DNA from: Candidatus Caldatribacterium sp.
GTDB lineage: Bacteria; Atribacterota; Atribacteria; Atribacterales; Caldatribacteriaceae
Direction of reading: 5' to 3'
Assembly (NCBI GenBank): GCA_025060675.1
Contig: JANXBI010000051.1
Span: forward strand, 1 to 59,912
DNA length: 59,912 bases
Shown: piece by piece, positions 9,149 through 17,623 of the stretch
Position numbering within the stretch: the first letter of the stretch is position 1
Layout: every line of letters begins with the position of its first letter
Notes under the pieces: generated by a model
What the model was told of the DNA's origin: nothing
The model's database searches: none
The model's input: the letters and a program-made list of their open reading frames with translations, nothing else
Translations under genes and position numbers: made by a program

Positions 9149-9718
9149 ATGAAACCCTTTAACGTCTTTGTGGATTTTGCCACTGGAGAATTGAAGCCAG
9201 GGAAGCGAGTGGTCCGTCGTTTAAGCGATGTAAAGTATATCTTTCAGGATCAAGATGCTGCAGAGGCAATGCTTCGAGAGGACGATCCCTTAGTGTACGA
9301 AGTAATGTACGCGGAAATCCCTGAGGAACCTGGGCACCTTGCTCACTGTACAACTGTCATCTATCCTGGGAAGGTAGGACAGGAGTTTTTCTTGACCAAA
9401 GGGCACCTTCATGAGAAGCTCGATACTGCTGAGATTTACTTCTGCCTTCGGGGTGAGGGACGACTCATTATGGCCTCACCACAGGGGGAATGTGAGGTTC
9501 TCCCAATGTATCCTGGGACTGCTTCGTATATTCCCCCTTTCTGGTCGCACCGTTCCGTCAATGTGGGGAAGGAACCCCTGATCTTCTACTGTATTTTCCC
9601 CGCGGATGCAGGACACGATTACGCTACCATTGAGGAAACTGGTTTTCCTAAGATTGTTCTTGAAGAGGATGGAAAGGTTGTTGTACGGGATAACCCAAAA
9701 TGGAAACCTCGAGAATAG
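9149..9718 (+). CDS. Cupin-type glucose-6-phosphate isomerase
   Basis: 189 residues matching the archaeal-type cupin phosphoglucose isomerase (GPI family, PF06560). The metal-binding cupin motif is GHLHEKLDTAEIYF (two His, a distal Glu), followed by a second-motif His in PPFWSHRSVN. It interconverts glucose-6-P and fructose-6-P, or an analogous aldose/ketose phosphate, using Fe, Ni or Zn. The ATG at 9149 has AAAGGAGAT eight bases upstream; an in-frame GTG at 9125 overlapping the previous stop is unlikely. In this operon it probably finishes conversion of the kinase product. Confidence 0.87.
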   Translation: MKPFNVFVDFATGELKPGKRVVRRLSDVKYIFQDQDAAEAMLREDDPLVYEVMYAEIPEEPGHLAHCTTVIYPGKVGQEFFLTKGHLHEKLDTAEIYFCLRGEGRLIMASPQGECEVLPMYPGTASYIPPFWSHRSVNVGKEPLIFYCIFPADAGHDYATIEETGFPKIVLEEDGKVVVRDNPKWKPRE

Positions 9719-9729
9719 GGGGGTAGAAT

Positions 9730-10686
9730 ATGGGTTTTCGGCTTCCTGAGAAGGCAACGCAACCGACCATGTATTTTATCGGTGTTACCACGTCTCAATC
9801 CTCGATTATGAAACTCTTTCCACTTTGGGCGAAAGAGTTGGGGCTTAAAGATGCGGTTCTTAAGGGTATCGATATCGAGATTCACGCTCCTCGGGAAGTG
9901 TACCGGGAGGTGGTCTCCTTCATTAAGGAAGACCCTCTTTCCCTTGGAGCTCTTGTCACGACGCACAAAATCGACCTCTATGAAGCAGCAAAGGATCTCT
10001 TCGACTATCTTGACCCGTATGCTCAGCTCTTTGGAGAGCTTTCTTCGATTTCGAAGAACAATGGACGCCTTGAAGGACATGCGAAGGATCCTATCTCCAG
10101 TGGCCTTGCTATGGAAGCTTTTATCCCACCTAATTTCTGGAAGGACCATGGGGGAGAAGTGTTCATTATGGGGGCAGGAGGGAGTGCCCGCGCCATCGCG
10201 GCGTACCTCTTTGACCCGAAGAAGAAGGAGAACATGCCTACAAAGCTCTACGTCACTAACCGAAGTACTCCTCGCCTTGAGGCCATGAAAGAGTTGATGT
10301 CGAAGATCAACCCGGATATCGACGCCGAGTACATTCATGCGCCAACTCCCGAGGTGAACGATGCGGTTTTAGCGCGGGTAAAGCCGTACTCCCTTATCGT
10401 GAACGCTACGGGACTTGGGAAAGACCGCCCAGGGTCTCCACTCACTGATGCATGTGTTTTCCCTATGCATAGCTTGGTTTGGGAGATCAACTACCGGGGA
10501 GACCTTAAATTCATGCATCAGGCGCTTGCCCAAGCGAAAGAACGACACCTCCACGTGGAAGACGGGTGGATTTATTTCATCCACGGATGGACTCAAGTGA
10601 TTGCCCAAGTCTTCCATATCGACATCGATGCTGAGCGATTCGCTCGGATTGAGCGTATCTCCAACGAGTTCCGAAAGGGGAGCTAA
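9730..10686 (+). CDS. Shikimate-dehydrogenase-family protein with altered substrate site
   Basis: 318 residues with the AroE two-domain layout. An N-terminal GVTTSQSS replaces the usual G-x-x-x-x-H-S-x-S. LVTTHKIDLY carries the catalytic Lys of N-V-T-x-P-x-K. GHAKDPISSG holds the position of the catalytic Asp. The Rossmann loop is IMGAGGSARA (about residues 138-147) and the family strand is VNATGLGKDRPGSPL. The aVNT segment whose Asn binds shikimate is replaced by L-S-S-I-S-K. With the sugar-operon context this suggests a polyol, sugar acid or phosphate substrate rather than shikimate (inference). It is longer than AroE (about 270). Its stop overlaps that of convergent xylB by 4 bases. Confidence 0.75.
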   Translation: MGFRLPEKATQPTMYFIGVTTSQSSIMKLFPLWAKELGLKDAVLKGIDIEIHAPREVYREVVSFIKEDPLSLGALVTTHKIDLYEAAKDLFDYLDPYAQLFGELSSISKNNGRLEGHAKDPISSGLAMEAFIPPNFWKDHGGEVFIMGAGGSARAIAAYLFDPKKKENMPTKLYVTNRSTPRLEAMKELMSKINPDIDAEYIHAPTPEVNDAVLARVKPYSLIVNATGLGKDRPGSPLTDACVFPMHSLVWEINYRGDLKFMHQALAQAKERHLHVEDGWIYFIHGWTQVIAQVFHIDIDAERFARIERISNEFRKGS

Positions 10687-12170
10687 GGTTTTGGAAAGAA
10701 ATCCCGCAGGGCCGTGTATCCCTGCGCGAATTTCTGGTAGAGTTCTTGGTACACCTCTACCCACCTCGGTTCAGGGAGGGTAGGATGGGTATAGGTAACA
10801 ATCCTCCGGGTGGCTTCTTCGAAGCTTTTGAAGTGTTTACTACCAACCATTGCCAGGATACACGCCCCTGTGGCGGCTTCTTCTTTGATTTGGGTGGTGA
10901 AAAGCGGCATATCAAGGATTGAAGCAATTATCCTTCGCCACAGGGTGCTCCGTGCCCCACCCCCTGAAAAGACGGTTCGTTGAAACTCCACTCCAAGCTC
11001 TTGGAAGACCGCCACAGCGCTTTTTAGCCCAAAGCCTACGCCTTCCATAATAGCCCGAATGAAATGTCCTCGTTGATGGGTCAGATGGAGGTTCACAAAA
11101 GCTCCTCGGGCGTGTGGATCCATGTAAGGAGTTCGCTCACCTATGAGGTAGGGAAAAAAGAGGAGACCGTTACACCCTGCTTCAACCCTTTGGGCCTCTT
11201 GGTCGAGGTTCCCAAAATCGAAGGCATGAGCGGCTGAATCAAGGACCGATTTCTTAAACCAACTTAGAGAGAGTCCCGCACAAAGGGTTGCTCCAAGGAG
11301 ATGCCAAAAGCCTGGCACAGCGTGGCAGAAAGTGTGAATGCGGAGTTTCTCATCAACCAAGGGTTGCGTGAGAGGAGTAAAAACCTGCCCTCCTGTACCG
11401 ATAGTGACGAGGAGTTCTCCTTCTTCAGTAATGCCATTGCCTAAGGCGGCGCAGTGTTGGTCACCTGCTCCAGCCACGACAAGACACTGCCCTCTTATAC
11501 CAAGTTCCGTTTTGACGCTTTGTTGCACCTCTCCTATAACTTGGGTGGACTCATGGGCAGGAGGAAAAATGAGGCGATCAAAACCGAGGAGCGCAAGCAT
11601 CTCCTCGGACCAGTTCCGCAAACGGATGTTGAAAAGAAGGGTAGACGAAGCATCAGCAACGTCTGTTGATGGAGGGAGCCCCATTTTCACTTTAAGGTAG
11701 TCCTTGGGGAGGAGTACAAATCGGGTCTTCCGATACACCTCAGGGAGATTCTCTCGGACCCAGAGCAGTGTTGCTGCCATGAAGCCAGTGGCTACATCGC
11801 TTCCAGCGATTGTCCTCAGGTGATCACCAAGCTTTTCCCGAATATGTCTTGCTTCTTTGTGGCTTCTTTGATCTGCCCAGATGATAGCAGGATAAAGAGG
11901 CGAGAGGTTTTCATCAAGCATCACCGTTCCGTGCATTTGCCCTGAAAAGCTTATGGCTCGGATATTTGGTTCGGGCAGGGACGAGATGACCTCTCGAAGT
12001 GCTTCTTTTGTCTTTTCCCACCAAGTTTCAGGATGCTGTTCAGCGTATCCTGGAGCTGGGGTAAGGATTGGGTACTCGCGGCTGGCAAGAGTGACGAAAT
12101 TCCCCTCTTCGTCGTAGCAAACGACCTTCACGCTTTGGGTTCCAAGATCAATCCCTAAGAAGTACTCCAT
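10683..12170 (-). CDS. xylB: Xylulokinase
   Basis: 495 residues. The N-terminal ASKHA loop is GIDLGTQSVKV, the substrate segment is FSGQMHGTVML (xylulokinase SGQMHG), the catalytic Asp sits in AGAGDQHCAALG, and VFSGGGARSTLWR is the C-terminal nucleotide motif. It phosphorylates D-xylulose to xylulose-5-P. The ATG at 12170 has GAGGGAGAAG upstream; the frame stays open 27 codons further, but that part is not family-like. It is a single-gene unit convergent with the rare-sugar operon and divergent from rpsU. Confidence 0.93.
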   Translation of the reverse strand: MEYFLGIDLGTQSVKVVCYDEEGNFVTLASREYPILTPAPGYAEQHPETWWEKTKEALREVISSLPEPNIRAISFSGQMHGTVMLDENLSPLYPAIIWADQRSHKEARHIREKLGDHLRTIAGSDVATGFMAATLLWVRENLPEVYRKTRFVLLPKDYLKVKMGLPPSTDVADASSTLLFNIRLRNWSEEMLALLGFDRLIFPPAHESTQVIGEVQQSVKTELGIRGQCLVVAGAGDQHCAALGNGITEEGELLVTIGTGGQVFTPLTQPLVDEKLRIHTFCHAVPGFWHLLGATLCAGLSLSWFKKSVLDSAAHAFDFGNLDQEAQRVEAGCNGLLFFPYLIGERTPYMDPHARGAFVNLHLTHQRGHFIRAIMEGVGFGLKSAVAVFQELGVEFQRTVFSGGGARSTLWRRIIASILDMPLFTTQIKEEAATGACILAMVGSKHFKSFEEATRRIVTYTHPTLPEPRWVEVYQELYQKFAQGYTALRDFFPKP

Positions 12171-12232
12171 AGCTTCTCCCTCATCCTTTTTCTTGAGCTT
12201 ACCATGAGGTACGCCAAAGAGCAAGCTGCTCG

Positions 12233-12261
12233 TTGACAGTCCTTTTTCCATAACCTATAAT
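12233..12261 (+). promoter_or_regulatory. Consensus sigma-70 promoter of the rpsU operon
   Basis: A perfect -35 TTGACA (12233-12238) and a perfect -10 TATAAT (12256-12261) are separated by 17 bases, ending 24 bases before the rpsU ATG. This is the best promoter in the window and presumably drives rpsU through at least era or recO. Confidence 0.9.
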
Positions 12262-12285
12262 GGTTGTACTTTAAAGAGGGGAGGA

Positions 12286-12465
12286 ATGGCAGTGACCGAG
12301 GTCCGTATTGGGCAAGGTGAAAGCCTTGATGAGGCGTTGCGACGTTTTCGGAAGAAGTGCCAGCGGAATGGTATCATTTCCGAGATGAAGCGCCATGAGC
12401 GCTACGAGAAGCCTAGTGAACGCAGAAGGAAGCGGGAACAGGCTCGGAGGAAAAAGAAGCGATGA
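12286..12465 (+). CDS. rpsU: 30S ribosomal protein S21
   Basis: A 59-residue very basic protein: an N-terminal V-R-I-G-Q-G-E-S-L-D-E-A-L-R-R-F-R-K-K segment typical of bS21 and a C-terminal tail almost entirely of Arg, Lys, Glu and Gln. It joins the 30S subunit and helps base-pairing of mRNA with the 16S 3' end. RBS GAGGGGAGGA precedes the ATG. Its TGA overlaps the ATG of yqeY (ATGA). The rpsU-yqeY-phoH-ybeY-era order is conserved in many bacteria. Confidence 0.95.
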   Translation: MAVTEVRIGQGESLDEALRRFRKKCQRNGIISEMKRHERYEKPSERRRKREQARRKKKR

Positions 12466-12914
12466 CCCACTCTGGCATCAAAGCTCGCCTGCAAGAGGCG
12501 ATGAAGGAAGCTCTCAAGGCGAGGGATCAAGTGCGTCTTGACACTATTCGCCTTTTGCTTGCTGAAATACGCAACGCCGAGATAGAAAAACGTGCTCCCC
12601 TCGAAGAACATGAGGTTGTAGCGCTTTTGCGAAGAGGCATAAAAAAGCGAGAAGAGAGTCTTATGTATTTTCGCCAGGCTGGTCGCGAAGACCTCATTAG
12701 GCAGGCAGAGCAAGAAATGGCGGTTATTACCGAATTTCTTCCTCCTCCTATGACTGAGGGCGAACTCGTATCCTTTATCCAGGAGACCATCGCTGCTTTT
12801 CCAGAAAAGCCCACCTTTTCGGTTGCTATGCGGGAGATTATGCGCCGATTGGAGGGAAGGGCAGAGGGAAAGTTGGTGTCCGAGATCGTGCGAAAGCTCT
12901 TAGAAGTGGGGTGA
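12462..12914 (+). CDS. yqeY: YqeY/GatB-like domain protein
   Basis: 150 residues with the YqeY family pattern: an N-terminal helix (LQEAMKEALKARDQVRLDTIRLLLAEIRNAEIEKR, quoted only in part by key stretches DTIRLL and AEIRNAEI), the central V-V-A-L-L-R-R-G-I-K-K-R and the EFLPPPMTEGEL motif. The C-terminal tail resembles the tRNA-binding GatB end domain. A role in tRNA-dependent amidation has been suggested for the family but not proven. Confidence 0.92.
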   Translation: MTHSGIKARLQEAMKEALKARDQVRLDTIRLLLAEIRNAEIEKRAPLEEHEVVALLRRGIKKREESLMYFRQAGREDLIRQAEQEMAVITEFLPPPMTEGELVSFIQETIAAFPEKPTFSVAMREIMRRLEGRAEGKLVSEIVRKLLEVG

Positions 12915-12923
12915 TAGAGGGGC

Positions 12924-13910
12924 TTGTCTCCTGAGGTATCGATTCGGAACGAAGAGTTTCGCCTTACTCTTGGGAGCATCAAGGAAGCACAGAAGCTTTT
13001 TGGTTTCCTTGATGCAAATGTGCGAGTTATCGAAAGTGTGTTTGAGGTCGATGTGAGTATCGAAGGGGATACAGTTGTTGTCAGACGAAAGGGAAAGGAA
13101 GACCTTAGGCTTGTCGAACGATTCCTTACAGAGCTTGTTGATTTCCTCAAAGGAGGGGCGGAGCCCACGCCTGAAGACTTGCATCGAATGGCGGTAAGCT
13201 TTCGGGAGACACAAAAGGTCTGGTGGAAAGACGAAGAGACCATTTTTGTGACCGCTTCCCACAAGCCAATTCGGGCGAAAACTCCAGGACAGCTCCAGTA
13301 TGTCCGAACAGTACGAAACTCCGATATTACCTTCTGCATAGGTCCTGCAGGAACAGGTAAAACGTACCTTGCTATGGCTATGGCTTGTGCTGCCTTGCAG
13401 AGGAAAGAAGTCGGTCGTATCGTTCTTGTGCGTCCTGCTGTAGAGGCAGGAGAAAGCCTTGGGTATCTTCCAGGGGATCTCAAAGAAAAAATAGAACCTT
13501 ACCTTCGTCCCCTTTACGACGCTCTCTATGAGATGCTTTCTCCCGAGCGGTTCCAACGTTACACGGAACGAGGTATTATTGAAGTTGCCCCCTTGGCATA
13601 TATGCGAGGACGAACGCTCAACGATTCCTTTATCGTTCTTGACGAAGCACAGAACACCACCTCCGAGCAAATGAAGATGTTCCTTACTCGTATGGGTTTT
13701 GGTTCAAAGGTGGTGGTCACGGGGGATATTACCCAGGTTGACTTGCCCCCTGGGAAGCGTTCCGGGCTTATTGTAGTCCAGGAAATCCTTCGCGACATTC
13801 CTGGCATCTCCTTTGTCTACCTCTCGGAAAAGGACGTTGTGCGGCACCACCTCGTGCAGAAAATCATCCTTGCCTATGAACGTTTTGAGGCGAAGATGGC
13901 GAGGAGATAG
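12924..13910 (+). CDS. phoH: PhoH-like ATPase
   Basis: 328 residues. An N-terminal KH-like region (to about residue 120) precedes the PhoH NTPase domain. Walker A is GPAGTGKTYLA (about residues 139-149), RPAVEAGESLGYLPGD is the PhoH-specific segment and FIVLDEAQNTT is Walker B. It is a cytoplasmic ATPase of the YbeZ group, which works with YbeY in rRNA maturation; ybeY lies two genes downstream. The start is TTG 12924 behind AGAGGGG. Confidence 0.93.
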   Translation: MSPEVSIRNEEFRLTLGSIKEAQKLFGFLDANVRVIESVFEVDVSIEGDTVVVRRKGKEDLRLVERFLTELVDFLKGGAEPTPEDLHRMAVSFRETQKVWWKDEETIFVTASHKPIRAKTPGQLQYVRTVRNSDITFCIGPAGTGKTYLAMAMACAALQRKEVGRIVLVRPAVEAGESLGYLPGDLKEKIEPYLRPLYDALYEMLSPERFQRYTERGIIEVAPLAYMRGRTLNDSFIVLDEAQNTTSEQMKMFLTRMGFGSKVVVTGDITQVDLPPGKRSGLIVVQEILRDIPGISFVYLSEKDVVRHHLVQKIILAYERFEAKMARR

Positions 13911-15942
13911 AAACCTGTGCTTTATCTATCCCCTTCTCCATGGTATTACGCTCTTCACCTTTCTTGGTGTTCCCCTCCTTTTCCAGGGGGTTACTCTGCG
14001 GGAAGGGCAGGTGAGCCCTCGGGACGTTGTTGCTCCTGAAGCGGTTGAGATTGTCGATGTGGTGGCAACGGAAAAGCGCAAGAACGAGATACTTGCTACG
14101 CTCTCCCCGGTGTACCGGGTAGACGAAACCTTAGTGCGCCAAATAGAGGAAGAGATAGAAGGATTTTTCTCTACCCTTGAGAGCCTTCGAAGGGCATCCC
14201 TTTCACCTCTTCCTGAAACCATTGAAAACTTAGCTCGGACGTGGAACGTGACGCCGAAAACTATATCCTGGCTTCTTGGGGCTCCTCAGGATACCTACGA
14301 AGCACTTCGTGGGTTCCTTTATGACCTTTTTGCCACCCATCTTTTCTTCCACCCTGTTTCCCACAAAGAAGCGCCTCGGGTGCTCCTTGCCATGAGCGCT
14401 CGAATCGAAGAAAGTGGGTTCTCAGGAGAGGCCATGTGGGTTGCAGGGCTTCTGATGACACGTTTTTTCCGTCCGAATGCGGTCATCGACGAAAGAAGGA
14501 CTTCCGAGCTTCAAGCACGTATTCTTGCCTCCTTTGAACCAGTCCGACGAGTGATCCGTCAAGGAGAGACAATCCTTCAGAGGGGAGATGTGGTAACCGC
14601 ATCGCACCTTCAGGCTCTTGAGGCTCTTGGAATGCTTGGAGGGTCGTGGCGCTTTTGGCGGATAGTCGTCCTTCTCTTCTTCGTGGCGGCCGTGGAGCTC
14701 TTCGAGTACTGGTACTTTTCTCGTTTTGCGCCTTGTTTCCTCAACGACTCAGTAGGGCCTTTAGTGCGCACAGTAGCTTTAGCTACTGTGCTTGCTTTGA
14801 GTCTTTTGACCACCCGTATTTCTGGAGCTTTTTTTGTGGTTGGAGCTTTCCCGCTTATCCTCCTTACCCTTTTTGGGCGAGAGGTCACCCTTGGGGAGTC
14901 GCTCCTTCTTTTCCCGCTTCTTCTCTGGGCATGGAGCACGAATCTTGAAGGGAGTATGCTTCTTTTTGTGCATCTTATGTTGCCTGTCTTCTTCGATGGG
15001 TCATTCAAGCGTCGATACTTGGTCAAGGCGGGAGGAATGCTTGCCCCCTTTGGAATGGCCGCTGTTGCTCTCGCTTCTTTGTACGAGAGCGTCTCAAAGC
15101 TTCAACTTGTGACCTTAGTATATGGAGGGATAGGAGGCTTTATGGCTTCCCTTGTAGCTCTTGGGGGCGTCTCACTTTTTGAGCACCTTTTCCATGTGAC
15201 CACCGACGTTCGCCTCATGGAGCTTCTCAATCCCAACCATCCTCTCCTGAAGCGACTCATGTTCGAAGCTCCTGGGACGTATAGCCATAGCCTTGTCGTA
15301 GCGAACCTTGCCGAGGTGGCAGCTGAGGAGATTGGGGCCAATGCGCTCCTTGCAAGAGTGGGCGCATATTACCACGATATTGGGAAGCTCAAGCGACCCC
15401 AATGGTTCATTGAGAATCAGGCGAATCCCGAACGGAACATCCACAATCGCCTTTCTCCCTACCTTAGCGCCCTCGTCATCATGAATCACGTTCGCGACGG
15501 TCTAAGGATTGCCCGGGAGTTTCGCCTTCCTAGGGAGGTGCAGGACATCATTCAGTCGCATCATGGAAGGAGCGTTGTTCGGTACTTCTATGAAAAAGCA
15601 CTGCGGAGTGAAGGGAAAGAGGTGAGTCGTGAAGTGTTTCGGTACCCTGGCCCTCTTCCCAAAACACCAGAGGAAGCCATTGTCTTTCTCGCTGATAGCG
15701 TTGAAGCAGCGGTACGAAGCATGAAAGACCCTACGTCCCGTCGGGTGGAGGTAACGGTGCGAAGCATTGTCAGGACGTACCTTGAAGATGGGCAGCTTGA
15801 TGATTCCTCCTTAACGCTTCGGGACATCAATCGAATTGCTCACCGTTTTGTTCTCTTCCTCAACGGCATGCTCCATGCCCGAGTGCCTTATCCAGAGTTG
15901 ACTATGGAGGGGAATCGTGGGGAAGGTTACTGTGGTGAATGA
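13876..15942 (+). CDS. Membrane HD-domain phosphodiesterase (PgpH/YqfF type, 7TM-HD)
   Basis: About 688 residues. One N-terminal membrane segment is followed by an extracytoplasmic 7TMR-HDED region (to about residue 265), a block of seven hydrophobic helices (about 265-460) and a cytoplasmic HD domain with H-S-L, YYHDIGKL, NHVRDG and QSHHGRS. PgpH proteins hydrolyse cyclic di-AMP. The start is uncertain. ATG 13876 inside the end of phoH gives a basic N-terminus (MNVLRRRWR) suited to a membrane anchor; a CTG at 13915 has the better Shine-Dalgarno (GAGGAG at 13901). The 3' end overlaps ybeY by 26 bases. Confidence 0.9.
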   Translation: MNVLRRRWRGDRNLCFIYPLLHGITLFTFLGVPLLFQGVTLREGQVSPRDVVAPEAVEIVDVVATEKRKNEILATLSPVYRVDETLVRQIEEEIEGFFSTLESLRRASLSPLPETIENLARTWNVTPKTISWLLGAPQDTYEALRGFLYDLFATHLFFHPVSHKEAPRVLLAMSARIEESGFSGEAMWVAGLLMTRFFRPNAVIDERRTSELQARILASFEPVRRVIRQGETILQRGDVVTASHLQALEALGMLGGSWRFWRIVVLLFFVAAVELFEYWYFSRFAPCFLNDSVGPLVRTVALATVLALSLLTTRISGAFFVVGAFPLILLTLFGREVTLGESLLLFPLLLWAWSTNLEGSMLLFVHLMLPVFFDGSFKRRYLVKAGGMLAPFGMAAVALASLYESVSKLQLVTLVYGGIGGFMASLVALGGVSLFEHLFHVTTDVRLMELLNPNHPLLKRLMFEAPGTYSHSLVVANLAEVAAEEIGANALLARVGAYYHDIGKLKRPQWFIENQANPERNIHNRLSPYLSALVIMNHVRDGLRIAREFRLPREVQDIIQSHHGRSVVRYFYEKALRSEGKEVSREVFRYPGPLPKTPEEAIVFLADSVEAAVRSMKDPTSRRVEVTVRSIVRTYLEDGQLDDSSLTLRDINRIAHRFVLFLNGMLHARVPYPELTMEGNRGEGYCGE

Positions 15943-16732
15943 AACACAATACCGTGTTCTTTCCCGGTCTTTTCTTGAGGAACTTCTTGATTTTGTCATG
16001 AGAGAAGAGGGAAGAGATATCCGGGGACAGGTTGTGGTTGCTTTTCTTGATGAGGAGAGCATGCGGGATGTGAAACGGAAGTTTTTCAACGTGGATGCCC
16101 TGGGAGATGTGGTTTCCTTCTTCTACGGAGAGGATCCCGATGGGGTGTGGGGGGAGGTCTTAGTATGTGTGCCTGTTGCCTGTGAAACGAGTAAGAACCG
16201 AGGGGTCCCTCTTTCTGAAGAGCTTGCCTTCCTTGTGGTTCACGGGCTTTTGCACCTTTTTGGGTACGATGACAGTACCCCTCAAGGGTACGAAGAGATG
16301 CTTAGGCGGGGTGAAGCGCTCCTGCGGGCGTACCAAAGGGAACGGAAACGTAAAGAACTCCTTCGGAGAGCAGCAAAAGCCCGTGAGTTCGCCTATGCGC
16401 CGTATTCTTCGTTTCGTGTTGGAGCGGCCCTTCTTTCTCAGGATGGTCGAGTATTTGCAGGTTGCAACGTGGAAAACGCCTCTTTTGGTGTTACTCTGTG
16501 CGCGGAGCGAGTGGCTCTTGGGAAGGCGGTCTCTGAGGGAGTAAGGGCTTTTGAGGCCATTGCCATCGTTTCTGACGCGGTATCCTTCTGCTTTCCTTGT
16601 GGCGCTTGTCGACAGGCGTTAGCCGAGTTTGGGGTTGACATGGAGGTCGTTGCAGGAAGTAGCAATGGGACGTACGTGGTGAAGCTGCTTCGTGAACTCC
16701 TTCCATGGACTTTTACCCTATCAAAGGAGTGA
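15917..16732 (+). CDS. ybeY: Fusion protein: endoribonuclease YbeY + cytidine deaminase
   Basis: 271 residues joining two normally separate proteins. Residues 1-140 are YbeY: LGDVVSFFY, GEVLVCVP and the zinc motif HGLLHLFGYDD, with H109 and H113. The third zinc ligand, normally His in G-Y-D-H, is D119. After a basic linker (140-156) comes a complete cytidine deaminase: YAPYSSFRVGAALL, GCNVENAS, C195-A-E197 and PCGAC (C228, C231), the full zinc and catalytic set. YbeY trims 16S rRNA ends; Cdd deaminates cytidine and deoxycytidine. The genes are neighbours in many Firmicutes between phoH and era, so fusion fits the local order. Whether the Asp-ligand YbeY is active is unknown. Confidence 0.9.
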   Translation: MGKVTVVNETQYRVLSRSFLEELLDFVMREEGRDIRGQVVVAFLDEESMRDVKRKFFNVDALGDVVSFFYGEDPDGVWGEVLVCVPVACETSKNRGVPLSEELAFLVVHGLLHLFGYDDSTPQGYEEMLRRGEALLRAYQRERKRKELLRRAAKAREFAYAPYSSFRVGAALLSQDGRVFAGCNVENASFGVTLCAERVALGKAVSEGVRAFEAIAIVSDAVSFCFPCGACRQALAEFGVDMEVVAGSSNGTYVVKLLRELLPWTFTLSKE

Positions 16733-16738
16733 ATAGCT

Positions 16739-17623
16739 GTGGCTTTTCGTTCTGGTTTTGTGACCATCTGGGGACGGCCTAACGTGGGGAAATCAACCTT
16801 TCTCAACCAGGTTATCGGCCAAAAGGTAACCATCGTGTCGGATAAACCCCAGACGACGCGGAGGATTATTAAAGGTATCCTGAACCTCGACGGGGCACAG
16901 ATCGTTTTCCTTGATACTCCTGGTTTGCACACCCCAAGGGATCGACTTGGAGAGATCATGATGCGGGAGATTGAAGATACGCTTCTTGATGTTGATCTGC
17001 TCTGCTATATGACGGATCCGGCATTTCGGGAAGAGGAGGAAAAAGAGTATTTGGGCAAGCTTTCTGGGTTCTCTAAGCCTGTTTTCCTTGTTCTTAACAA
17101 GAAAGATCTCATCGGCGAGGAAGAGGCAAGAGTAATCCTCGAACGTTTGGGAGAACACTATCCCTTTGCTGAACGTTGTGCTATTTCTTGTGAAACTCGT
17201 GAAGGCATCGATGAGCTCATTGCAAAGATTGTGACATATCTCCCGGAAAATCCGCCTTACTACGAGCCTGGAATTGTTTCAGATGCTTTTGAACGCGATA
17301 TTGTTGCGGAAATCATTCGGGAGAAAGTCTGGTGGAACGTGCACCAGGAGGTTCCCTATGGGGTTGAGGTGCGGGTGGAAGAGTTTAAAGAGCGAGATGC
17401 TCTCCTCTACATCAGGGCCATCATCTACGTGGAGAAGGAATCTCATAAAAAGATTGTTATCGGTGAGGGTGGCCGTATGATTAGAAAGATTGGGGAGGAA
17501 GCTCGTCGGGATATCGAAGCCCATTGGGGAAGGAAGGTCTATCTTGACCTGTGGGTTAAGGTAGAAAAGAACTGGCGAAAACGTGACGAAGTTTTACGCC
17601 GCTTTGGATACAAAGTACGGTGA
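16739..17623 (+). CDS. era: GTPase Era
   Basis: 294 residues with the full Era set: G1 GRPNVGKST (about 12-20), G2 region KPQTTRRIIKGI, G3 DTPGLH, G4 NKKD, G5 region SCETREG, and a C-terminal KH domain with VIGEGGRMIRKIGEEAR. Era binds the 3' end of 16S rRNA during 30S assembly. The start is GTG, six bases after the fused ybeY-cdd stop. The last base pairs form GTGA with the start of recO. Confidence 0.96.
   Translation: MAFRSGFVTIWGRPNVGKSTFLNQVIGQKVTIVSDKPQTTRRIIKGILNLDGAQIVFLDTPGLHTPRDRLGEIMMREIEDTLLDVDLLCYMTDPAFREEEEKEYLGKLSGFSKPVFLVLNKKDLIGEEEARVILERLGEHYPFAERCAISCETREGIDELIAKIVTYLPENPPYYEPGIVSDAFERDIVAEIIREKVWWNVHQEVPYGVEVRVEEFKERDALLYIRAIIYVEKESHKKIVIGEGGRMIRKIGEEARRDIEAHWGRKVYLDLWVKVEKNWRKRDEVLRRFGYKVR

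Noticed and set aside
13813..13875. Longer N-terminus for the PgpH-type protein
   Set aside because: The extra residues overlap phoH, have no family similarity and lack a ribosome binding site.
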